64,000 nt of DNA from Candidatus Leucobacter sulfamidivorax (GTDB lineage Bacteria > Actinomycetota > Actinomycetes > Actinomycetales > Microbacteriaceae), in contig QZLF01000001.1 of NCBI GenBank assembly GCA_016771945.1, positions 825,447-889,446 on the forward strand, given 5' to 3'. Both the position numbers and the translations under genes were made by a program. Under the pieces are notes generated by a model that was given only the letters and a program-made list of their open reading frames with translations, was not told the origin of the DNA and searched no databases. Shown piece after piece: positions 8,594 to 17,400 of the stretch; position 1 is the stretch's first letter, and the number at the start of each line of letters is the position of its first letter.

Positions 8594-10393
8594 CTACTCT
8601 CCGGCGTCGGTGCCGGTGTCGGCGTCGGCGCCGGTGCGGTTGCCCGGGATGTCGTGACCGCCCAGGTCTCCGAGCTCCGAGAAGTCGGGGATGTCCGGGA
8701 CCTCGGGGATGCTCGGAACGCTCGGCGTCGGCGGCAGACGGGTCGACTCGATCCGCTCCCGGATCCGATCGAGCTGGCAGGCGAGACGCGAGGCCGGTCG
8801 GCCGCCGCACCGATCCCTCTCACCGGAGGGCTCGGGGTACTCGAGCACGTAGACGCCGTCGGCGTCGTGCTCGTTGGGCAGCACCGGCAGCGCGGCGGCA
8901 CCGAGCACGAGGGCCGCGATCGCGCCGGCGCCCGTGAGCGAGGCCCAGATGAACCCGGGCGCGCGCGGCGGGCGGTAGCCCTGCGGGGCGTCGACGCCGG
9001 CGGGAAGACCGCGTCTGGTCGCGGTCTCCGTGCGGCGGACGATCAGCAGACCGATCACCGGGGGCATCAGCAGCGCACCGATGCAGACCCAGATCACGGG
9101 AATCGCGTCCTGTCGACCGGCCAGCGCGAAGAGGCCGAGGAACAGGAAAAGGAGGGAGGCGAGGATGCGCAGTGCGATGCGGGTCGTCAATGTCGAGCGA
9201 TGCTCGCGCAGACGGTGCAGGGAGTCGCCGTCCTCGTCGTACCCGCCCACCGTTCGCGCACGGCCGGGGAATCCGGCCTGCCAGATGAGGGAGGCCGCGA
9301 GCCCGGCGAGCGCCGCCGCACCGAGGGCGACGATCAGCCAGCGCACGATCACGGCGTCCCGCACGAGGGGCAGCGCGATCATGCCTGCGACCGCCGCGCA
9401 CCACGCGAAGCCGCTGAGCACGCGCCGCAGCAGATCGAGCCCCGAGGCGCCGCCGAGCTGCCGCCTGAAGCCGCGATCGGCCCGAGCGGCCACGATCGCG
9501 TAGCCGACGAGCCTGAACACGGCGATCATCAGCGCGATGCCGGCGCCGGTGAGCAGCGTGGCGGGAGTGCCGGCGGCTCCGAACGATGCGCCCGCGGTGA
9601 CGGCGAGCACCGCGAGCAGTGAGAGCGGGGCGTCGATCAGGAGCATGCGCTGCGACCACAGCTCGGTGAAGAGCGCGCGCCGCGCGCCGCGGTGCTGCGG
9701 ATCCGCCGCGAGCACCCGGCTCATCTCGCGTACGAGGGCAGCCGGCCGGGAGACGGTGTCGTAGCGACTCGTCGGCTCGGTGAGCGCCGCCGTGAGGTCG
9801 GCGTGGAGGACGTGCAGGCGCGGGTGCTCCGGCGCGATGGCGAGGCCGGTCTCGGCGAGCTCCTTCGCCCGCCGGGGGTCGCCGAGCTGCCAGACGAGCT
9901 GTGCGGCCCAGCGCAGCGCGTCGGGGTCGTCGTGGCCGAGCTCGAGCGCGGTGCCGATGCGCTCGAGCGCGAGCTTCCTGGCGCGGCGTCCGGCGCGGCC
10001 GCGCCCGCTCGAGTCGGCGAGCACGGCCGCATAGTTCAGGTGGTACTCGGCGACTCCCGGTTCCTCGTCGAGGCAGGCGAGGATCGCTTCCTCGGCCCCC
10101 GCGATATCTTTCTGCAGACGCAGCGCCTCGGCGAGCACGGCCCGCGCGTGATGCATGTCGGGGCGTGCTCCGAGCAGCCCGCGCAGCAGCTCGGTGGCCT
10201 CACGATGGCACCCGAGCTGCAGCAGGAGCCAGCCCCGCATCTGCAGCAGCCGGGGTTCGCCCGGCTGATCCGCGAGTCCGCGGTCGATCTCCGCGAGTGC
10301 CTCCTCGTTGCGGCCCTGGGCGACGTAGAGCTCGGCGCGCTGCAGACGGGGCGTGATCGTGTCGGACGATTCGCCCTGAAACCCGCCGCTCAC
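8594..10393 (-). CDS. TPR-repeat polytopic membrane protein
   Basis: Protein of 599 residues. The first 230 or so are tetratricopeptide repeats (LQRAELYVAQGRNEEALAEIDRGLADQPGEPRLLQMRGWLLLQLG; AVLAEALRLQKDIAGAEEAILACL; WQLGDPRRAKELAETGLAIAPEHPRLHVL). These are followed by several hydrophobic helices from about residue 255 to 515 and a proline-rich C-terminus. The GTG start overlaps the stop of the upstream AAA ATPase gene (GTGA), so the pair is translationally coupled. TPR domains scaffold protein complexes; the pairing suggests this protein recruits or anchors the ATPase at the membrane. Function is unknown. Confidence 0.8.
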   Translation of the reverse strand: MSGGFQGESSDTITPRLQRAELYVAQGRNEEALAEIDRGLADQPGEPRLLQMRGWLLLQLGCHREATELLRGLLGARPDMHHARAVLAEALRLQKDIAGAEEAILACLDEEPGVAEYHLNYAAVLADSSGRGRAGRRARKLALERIGTALELGHDDPDALRWAAQLVWQLGDPRRAKELAETGLAIAPEHPRLHVLHADLTAALTEPTSRYDTVSRPAALVREMSRVLAADPQHRGARRALFTELWSQRMLLIDAPLSLLAVLAVTAGASFGAAGTPATLLTGAGIALMIAVFRLVGYAIVAARADRGFRRQLGGASGLDLLRRVLSGFAWCAAVAGMIALPLVRDAVIVRWLIVALGAAALAGLAASLIWQAGFPGRARTVGGYDEDGDSLHRLREHRSTLTTRIALRILASLLFLFLGLFALAGRQDAIPVIWVCIGALLMPPVIGLLIVRRTETATRRGLPAGVDAPQGYRPPRAPGFIWASLTGAGAIAALVLGAAALPVLPNEHDADGVYVLEYPEPSGERDRCGGRPASRLACQLDRIRERIESTRLPPTPSVPSIPEVPDIPDFSELGDLGGHDIPGNRTGADADTGTDAGE

Positions 10394-11802
10394 TTCTTCC
10401 GTTTCTTCTCCGCCTCGAGATAGGTCCGCAGATCGTCCCAGCGGCCGTCCTCGTTGGAGAAGTTCACCACGTTGCGCGCGGCCTGCATCCAGGGCCCGAT
10501 GCTGGGCTTCACCTCTTCGAGCGCCGCATGCAGGTCGTTCATGTCGACGGGCCGGATCTCGCCGCTCGCGATCGACTCCGTCATCGCCTTCTCGGCCGCG
10601 GTGGAGACGAGATGGGTGAGGTCGGCACCCGAGTAGCCCTCGGTGCGCCGCACGAGGTCGTCGAGATCGATGCCCGCGATGGGGCGCCCCTCGAGGGAGA
10701 GCTGCAGGATCGCCGCCCGTGCCGGCGCGTCGGGCGCCGGCACGAGCACGACGCGGTCGAAGCGCCCGGGGCGCATCAGCGCCTCGTCCACATCCCACGG
10801 GTGGTTCGTCGCCGCCAGGATGAAGACGCCGTCGTTGTCGGAGCCGACGCCGTCCATCTCGACCAGCAGCTGGTTGACGACGCTGCGCATCCACGAGGCA
10901 TGCGCGCCGAAGCCCGAGCGCCGGCCGCCGATCGCGTCGAGCTCGTCGAGGAAGAGCACGCAGGGGGCGTGCCGCCTCGCGTAGCCGAAGATCGCGCGGA
11001 CCGCCTTCTCGCTGTCGCCGATGAAGCTGTTGAGGATATCGGCCATGGTGGCGGTGAAGAAGCGCGCGCCGAGCTCGCCCGCGACCGCCCGGGCGATGAA
11101 GGTCTTGCCCGTGCCTGGCGGACCGTAGAGCAGCAGGCCGCCGCGCAGGCCCTTGCTGAACACCTTCGCGATCTCGGGGTTGCGCATGGGCTCGAGGAAG
11201 GCGACGCGCAGACGGTCCTTGACGTGATCGAGGCCGCCGATGTCGGCGAGCGTCACATCGGGCTCGGGCGGAGCCTCCTCGTTCTCCGGCACTTCGCCCT
11301 CGCCAGCGGTCGGGATCCGGATGTGCTCCTTCGGATCGTCGGCGTCGCCGGAGCGGCCGACGAAGGGTGGCGCGATCTCGACGCCGACCTCCTCCTCGAG
11401 GCGGGTCCAGTCGATGCCGTCGGTGCCCGCAGCCGGGGGTGCCGGCGAGGCCGCGGCGGCCGGATCCGTCGCCGCAGCGGGTTCGGCCGTGGCCGGATCC
11501 GCTGCGGCGGGGGCGCCGGGGGCGGTCTGCGCAGGATCGGCCGACGCCGGGCCCGCCGGCACCGGATCGGCCTGATCAGCCGCGCCTGGCGCGTCCGCCG
11601 CGCCGGGGCTCGCGAGGCCGACGCCGAGCAGCTCCAGCGCCCGTGCGTTCTGCGGATCCTGTGCGAGCACCTGGCCGAGCTCGGCGAAGGCGCGGTCGCG
11701 CTGCCCGTCGGCGAGCAGCAGCTCGGCGAGGTGCAGGCGCAGCGGCACCGCCTCGGGGGCGGAGCGCACGGCTTGGGTCAGGGAGTCGATGAGTTCGGAC
11801 AT
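10390..11802 (-). CDS. AAA-family ATPase with TPR-like N-terminus (CDC48/VCP-like module)
   Basis: 470 residues. Residues 1-60 form a TPR-like pair of helices (AVPLRLHLAELLLADGQRDRAFAELGQVLAQDPQNARALELLG), then a long Ala/Pro/Asp linker to about 150, then one AAA domain: Walker A YGPPGTGKTF, Walker B VLFLDELDAIGG, the second region of homology LAATNHPWDVDEALMRPGRFDRVVLVP, and a lid ending VKPSIGPWMQAARN. The AAA sequence is of the CDC48/FtsH/spastin class but has no protease domain, suggesting a remodelling or unfolding ATPase. It is coupled to the downstream TPR membrane protein by a 4-base overlap. Substrate unknown. A start further upstream would run into an antisense reading of the neighbouring gene. 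Confidence 0.85.
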   Translation of the reverse strand: MSELIDSLTQAVRSAPEAVPLRLHLAELLLADGQRDRAFAELGQVLAQDPQNARALELLGVGLASPGAADAPGAADQADPVPAGPASADPAQTAPGAPAAADPATAEPAAATDPAAAASPAPPAAGTDGIDWTRLEEEVGVEIAPPFVGRSGDADDPKEHIRIPTAGEGEVPENEEAPPEPDVTLADIGGLDHVKDRLRVAFLEPMRNPEIAKVFSKGLRGGLLLYGPPGTGKTFIARAVAGELGARFFTATMADILNSFIGDSEKAVRAIFGYARRHAPCVLFLDELDAIGGRRSGFGAHASWMRSVVNQLLVEMDGVGSDNDGVFILAATNHPWDVDEALMRPGRFDRVVLVPAPDAPARAAILQLSLEGRPIAGIDLDDLVRRTEGYSGADLTHLVSTAAEKAMTESIASGEIRPVDMNDLHAALEEVKPSIGPWMQAARNVVNFSNEDGRWDDLRTYLEAEKKRKK

Positions 11803-11825
11803 GCGGCCCTTCCGAGGAACTGCGG

Positions 11826-13177
11826 CTAGCCCGCGAAGCGGAACAGCTTCTTGTTCGCGAACTCGAGCATGCCGCCCTGGCCGAGCTCGCGCCCGTAGCC
11901 CGACTTCTTCACGCCGCCGAAGGGCACGTCGGCACCCTCGAGGCCGGCCGCGCCGATGAAGACCATGCCCACGTCGAGCCGGTCGCCGACCCGCTCCGCG
12001 CGCTCGAGGTCGTCGCAGATGATGACCGAGCCGAGGCCGTAGGGCGAGCTGTTCGCGAGCTCGATCGCCTCCTCGTCGCTCGACACCTTGTAGAGCTGGG
12101 CGACCGGTCCGAAGAGCTCCTGGCTGTAGACGTCCATCTGAGGCGTCACGCCGCCGATGACGGTCGGCGTGTAGACGTTGCCCTCGGGCGAGTTGTCGCC
12201 GACGAGCACCTCGGCGCCCTGGTCGATCGCACCCTGCACCTGCTTCGTCAGCGTCGCGGTGGCCTGGGAGGAGGAGAGCGGGCCGAAGTCGTCGCCGTAG
12301 CTCTGGCCGCCGATGGCCGCCAGGAACTTCTCGGAGAACTCGTCGAAGAGGGTGTCCATCACGACGATGCGCTTGGAGCCGTTGCAGGCCTGGCCGGTGT
12401 TCTCCATGCGCCCGCCCACGGCGTGCTCGACCGCGTGGTCGATGTCGGCGGTGTCGAGCACGAGGAACACGTCGCTGCCGCCCAGCTCGAGCACGCACTT
12501 CTTGAGCGCCCGGCCGGCCTGCTCGGCCACGATGGCGCCCGCGCGCTCCGAGCCGGTGAGCGAGACGCCCTGCACCCGGTCGTCCGCGATGACCGTGGAG
12601 AGCTGCTCGTGCGTCGCGAAGAGGTTGACGTAGGCGCCCTCGGGGAAGCCGGCGTCGCGGAAGAGCTGCTCGAGCGCGAGCGCCGATTCCGGCACTGGTT
12701 CGCGTGCTTGAGCAGCACCGTGTTGCCGAGGATCAGGTTCGGCACGGCGAAGCGGGCGACCTGGTAGTAGGGGTAGTTCCAGGGCATGATGCCGAGGATC
12801 ACGCCGATGCCCTGCTTGCGCACGAAGGTGCGCAGGCCGTCCTCCACGTCGAGCACCTCGTCGGCGAGCCACTGCTCGGCGTTCTTCGCGAAGGCCTCGG
12901 TGATCGCGGCGGAGAACTTCGCCTCGCCGATCGCCTGGTCCATCGGCTTGCCCATCTCGCGGTTGATGATCGCCCCGAGCTCCTTGCGGCGCTCGATCAT
13001 CAGCTCGGAGAGGCGCATCGCGAGGGCGGCGCGCTCGGCGACCGTGGTGTTCCGCGACCACTCGTTGTAGGTGCGGTGGGTCGCGGCGAGGGCCTGCTCG
13101 ATCTCCTCCGCCGTGGCGTCGGGATACGTGGCGAGGGTCTCGCCGGTTGCCGGGTTGATGACGGCGAAGGTGTTCAT
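11826..13177 (-). pseudogene. Aldehyde dehydrogenase (succinate-semialdehyde type) with a frameshift
   Basis: The two halves of one aldehyde dehydrogenase lie in different frames. The N-terminal part (MNTFAVINPATGE to LGNTVLLKHANQC) reads from 13177 and the C-terminal part (PESALALEQLFRDAGFPEG to KKLFRFAG) reads to 11826. The join is at about 12689-12694, where one base of a C run (G run on plus) is missing; restoring it gives NQC-PES and a 450-residue protein of normal length. Catalytic residues are intact (LELGGSDVF; NTGQACNGSKR with the nucleophilic Cys). The family resembles NAD(P)-dependent succinate-semialdehyde dehydrogenases. It is either a recent pseudogene or a single sequencing error; the absence of any other damage makes an error plausible. 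Confidence 0.8.
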
Positions 13178-13240
13178 GGTCGTTCTCCTCGAGAAGCGCT
13201 CGTCGTTGGGGTCCGCTGCCAGTCTGTCACAGCGCCGGGC

Positions 13241-14455
13241 TCAGCGGGCGTCGGGAATCCCGATGGGCTCGGTGTCGGCGATCGGGTCCGCGCTGCGGCC
13301 GCGCAGGTCGGGCACCCAGGGGACGGTGACGGCCGCTGCGGCCACCGTGGCGATGAGGAAGCCGACGGCGACGAGGATGCCCCCGGCGGGGCCGAGCAGG
13401 TCGATCACGATGCCGGCCACGGCGGAGCCCGCCGCGGCGCCGACGAGGTGCCCGGTGCCCAGCCAGCCGTAGGCCTCGGCGGTCTCCGAGAAGCGGATCG
13501 TGGCGCTCACGATCGTGAAGAGGGCCGCGAGCGCCGGGGCCACCCCGATGCCGGCGAGGAAGCCGGCGATGCAGAGCCACCAGGTCTCCTGGCTGATGAG
13601 GCAGAGGGCCGTGCCCGCGGTCACCATGAGCGTGCGCACGAGCAGCGTCTGCGGGCGGATCTCGCGATGCCCGAGGGTGAGACCGCCCATGATCGAGCCG
13701 ACCGAGAAGACGGCGAGCACGATCCCCGACTCGATGCTGTCGTGTCCGTACACCGAGACGATCCCGGCCTCGAGCGAGGTGAAGGAGGCGACGAAGAAGA
13801 AGCCGATCACGGTCGAGACGATCACGGTGGGCCGGGTCAGCACCGCGCCGAGCCTGCCGCGCGACTTCGGCAGCCGCACCCGGCCGAGCTCGGGGCTGAG
13901 CACGAACCAGAGCCCGCCGCCGAAGAGGAAGGCGGCGGCGACCAGGAGGCCCCAGGCGGTGCTGATCTGCGTCGAGACGAACACGGCGAGCACCGGGCCG
14001 ACGACCCAGATGATCTCCTGCGCCGTCGCGTCGAGCGAGAACAGCGCGGTGACCTGCCGATCGGGCACCAGCTTCGGGTAGATGGCCCTGACCGCGGGCA
14101 TGATCGGCGGCGTCGTCAGGCCGATGAGCAGCGAGAAGCAGGCCACGAGCGGCAGCGGGAAGCGGGTGAGCGCCACGAGGATCAGCATCGCGGCGCTGAT
14201 CAGCGTCGTCACGATGAGCACCCGGCGCATGCCCAGGACGCCCATGAGTCGGCTGGACAGCGGGCCCGAGATGGCCTGGCCGATGCTCAGCGCCGCGAGG
14301 ATGATGCCCGCCGAGGTGTAGTTGCCGTAGACGAGCTGGATGTGCAGCAGCAGGATGATGGTCAGCATGCCGAAGGGCACTCGGGCGGTCAACTGAGCGA
14401 GCAGGATGCGGTAGACCCCCGGGTTGCGCCCCAGATCGCGATAGATTCCCACCAC
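13241..14455 (-). CDS. MFS transporter
   Basis: Major facilitator superfamily carrier of 404 residues with about 12 hydrophobic helices, starting at a GTG (MVGIYRDLGRNPGVYRILLAQLTARVPFGML). Seen: the cytoplasmic loop 2-3 motif as SSRLMGVLGMRRVLI, a variant of G-x-x-x-D-R/K-x-G-R-R without the usual Asp, and an AYGWLGTGHLVGAAAGSAVAG stretch near helix 11. The pattern fits proton-coupled efflux carriers, but no substrate can be assigned. It stands alone between the broken aldehyde dehydrogenase and hrpA, 29 bases from the hrpA stop. Confidence 0.8.
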   Translation of the reverse strand: MVGIYRDLGRNPGVYRILLAQLTARVPFGMLTIILLLHIQLVYGNYTSAGIILAALSIGQAISGPLSSRLMGVLGMRRVLIVTTLISAAMLILVALTRFPLPLVACFSLLIGLTTPPIMPAVRAIYPKLVPDRQVTALFSLDATAQEIIWVVGPVLAVFVSTQISTAWGLLVAAAFLFGGGLWFVLSPELGRVRLPKSRGRLGAVLTRPTVIVSTVIGFFFVASFTSLEAGIVSVYGHDSIESGIVLAVFSVGSIMGGLTLGHREIRPQTLLVRTLMVTAGTALCLISQETWWLCIAGFLAGIGVAPALAALFTIVSATIRFSETAEAYGWLGTGHLVGAAAGSAVAGIVIDLLGPAGGILVAVGFLIATVAAAAVTVPWVPDLRGRSADPIADTEPIGIPDAR

Positions 14456-14484
14456 AGGAGTCTATCCGGGTGGACAGTGCGGAG

Positions 14485-17400
14485 TCAGCGCTCGGCGAGG
14501 GCCTTCTGGATGCGGGCGAGCGAGACCGTCTCGGCGGTGCGCAGCTGCTGGGCGAAGAGGCTCACGCGCAGCTCCTCGATCATCCAGCGCACGCGCACGA
14601 GGCGCTCCGGCGCGTCGGGCGGCAGCGGGATCGCGCCGCCGGCCTCGGCGAAGAGCGCGAGAGCGCGATCCACGTCGTTCTGCCACGCGCGATCGCGGCC
14701 CGGGTTCGCGGTCAGCCCGCTCATGCGATGGCGGATCGCCTCGCAGTAGACCGGCAGCCGCTCGAGGCGCTCGAGGCCCGTGCGGGCGACGAAGCCCTCG
14801 CCGCCCGAGGCGCCGCCCGCCCAGATCAGCCCGTCGAGCTGCGCTTTCGCGTCGGTCACCTGGCTGAGCACCGCGAGCGCCTTCGCCGCCTCGATGGCCT
14901 TGCGGGCGTCGCGGGCCGCGGCGAGCACCCGTGCGACGAGGGCGATGCCGCGGTAGATCTCGTCGATGAGCGAGCGCGCGTAGTCGTCCGCGACGGCCTC
15001 GAAGTCGGCCGCGCTCCAGATCAGGCCGTCGGGGGAGTGGCGGCGGATCACGCGATCGGCGACCGCGAGCGAGACGTCGGCGATCGCGTCGTCGAGGGTG
15101 CGGTGCGGCCCGCCGCCGAGCAGCAGCTTCTCGTCGTTCGAGAGGTGCTCGCGGACGTAGCTCGCCGGGCTCGGGCTCGACAGGGCGACGAGCCGCCGCA
15201 CGCCGCGCCGCGAGAGCCGCGCCTGCTCGGCCGCGTCGGCCACGAGCACGAGGTCGACCGAGTTCCGGCGATCCACGACCGCCGGATAGGCGCGCACGGT
15301 GCCCGCGCCGCCGCACCGGCCCCCGCGGCCGCCCGCATAGGCGCTGTCCACGTGCCGCGGCAGCTCGCCGAAGTCCCACTTCGTCGCTCCCGTGCGCTCG
15401 ACCGCGTGCTTCGGCAGCGCCGCCTGCGCGACTCGTGCGACGCCCTTCGTCGCCTCGGCGCGATGGGCCCGCTGCAGCGCCGCGAGATCCTTGCCCGCGC
15501 CGAGGGTGCGGCCGCGCGCGTCGACCACGCGGAAGGTCGGGGTGAGATGCGCGGGAAGCCGCGAGGGGTCGAAGTCCTCGGGGGAGACCTGCTGGCTCGT
15601 GCGGCGCCTGATCTCGTCGGCCAGCAGCCGGGTGAGGCTCGATCCGCCATCCTGGCCCGACGAGGCGTCGAGCGCGGGCCCCACCGCCGCGAGCAGCGTG
15701 CGGGCCCAGTCCGCGGCCGGCACCACGTGCTTGCGGATCGCCTTCGGCAGCGTGCGGATCAGCGCCGTCACGAGCTCCTCGCGCAGCCCCGGTACGAGCT
15801 TCTCGAACTCGGCGCCGTCGAGGCGGGGCAGCAGCGGCAGCGGCACCGCCACGGTCACCCCGTCGTCCTCGGCCGTGGGGTCGAAGCGGTAGCGCAGCTG
15901 CAGCGTCTGATCGCCGTGCTGCCACCTGCGGGGGTAGGCGGCCTCGTCGATCCGCTCCTCGGCGTCCTCCTCGAGCAGGTCCTCGCGGCGCATGGTGAGC
16001 AGCTTCGGCTGCTTCCGCTGCGCCTCCTTCCACCAGCCCTCGAAGTCGCGCACGCTCGTGATGGTCGCGGGAATGCGCCGGTCGTAGAAGTCGTAGACCG
16101 CCTCGTCGCCCTCGAGCAGGTCGCGGCGGCGGCTGCGCTCCTCCAGCTGCTCGAGCTCGCGGCGCAGCTGCCGGTTCGCGCGGTCGAAGGCGTGGGGCGA
16201 GTCGCGCTCGCCGCCGTACCAGTCGCTCTCGACGAGCGCGTGGCGGATGAAGAGCTCGCGGGCGTGCTCGGGATCGAAGCGGGAGAGCTGCACCCGGCGG
16301 CGCTGCACGATGGGCACGCCGTAGAGGGTGACCCGCTCGTACGCGACGGCGGCGCCCTGCGACTTCTCCCAGTGGGGCTCGCCGATCTGCCGCTTCGCGA
16401 GCGGACCCGCGAGCTCCTCGGCCCACTCGGGCTCGATCGCGGCGTTGCCGCGCGCGAAGAGGCGGCTCGTCTCGACGAGCTCGACGCTCATGACGACCTC
16501 GGGCGGGCGCTTCGACAGCACCGAGCCGGGGTGCAGGGCGAAGCGGGTGCCGCGGCTGCCGAGGTAATCCTGCGCGGGCCGCCGGCGCTCGGCGCCCGGC
16601 CGCGAGCCCCGGCCCTGGGGCGCCCGCCGGTCCTGCCGCTCGTCGCGGATGCCGATGTGCGACAGCAGGCCCGCGAGCACGGACCTGTGGATCAGTTCCG
16701 CCGATCCGCCGCCGTCTCCCGATTCGCCGCCGTCTCCCGTGCCGCCCTCCCTGCCCGAAATCGGGGTCGCTCCGGGCGGCCTTCCGGCCTCCGTAGGTGC
16801 CCGAACCGTCCCCGATTCGCCTGCGGCCGGCGGTTTCGGGGCCTTCGCCGATCTTGTCAGCTGCCGCACGAGATCCATCCACTCGCGCACGCGCAGGAAG
16901 TTCAGGAACTCGGCCTTGCACAGCCGCCGGAACGCGCTCGACGAGAGGGCCGACTGCTGCTCCTGCAGGTGGTTCCAGAGGTTCAGCAGCGTCATGAGGT
17001 CGCCGAGGGGATCGGCGAAGCGGGCGTGCAATTGGTCGGCGTGCGCTCGCTGTTCGGCGGGCCGCTCGCGCACGTCCTGGATCGTCAGCCCCGCGACGAT
17101 CGCGATCACCTCGGGCGTCACGCCGTGCCGCCGCGACTCGATCACCATGCGGGCGAAGCGCGGTTCGATCGGCAGGCGGGCGAGCTCGCGGCCGACCTTC
17201 GTGATGCGCCGGCGCTCGCGCGATCCTGAGCCTGTGGGCTCACCGCGGAATCCGGTCGAATGCGATGCATTCGACCCTGAGGATTCCGCGCCTGTGGGCT
17301 CACCGCGGGATCCGGTCGAATGCGATGCATTCGACCCCGAGGATTCCGCGCCTGTGGGCTCACGGCGGGATCCGGTCGAATGCGATGCATTCGGCCCTGA

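Noticed and set aside
8588-8700. tmRNA gene next to smpB
   Set aside because: The smpB stop is 5 bases from the stop of a convergent gene; no tRNA-like ends or tag sequence were seen.
14470-17229. Very long open frame on the plus strand opposite hrpA
   Set aside because: It is an antisense shadow of a GC-rich coding sequence: Arg/Ala/Gly-rich, no domain, no ribosome site, and the hrpA frame on the other strand is conserved.
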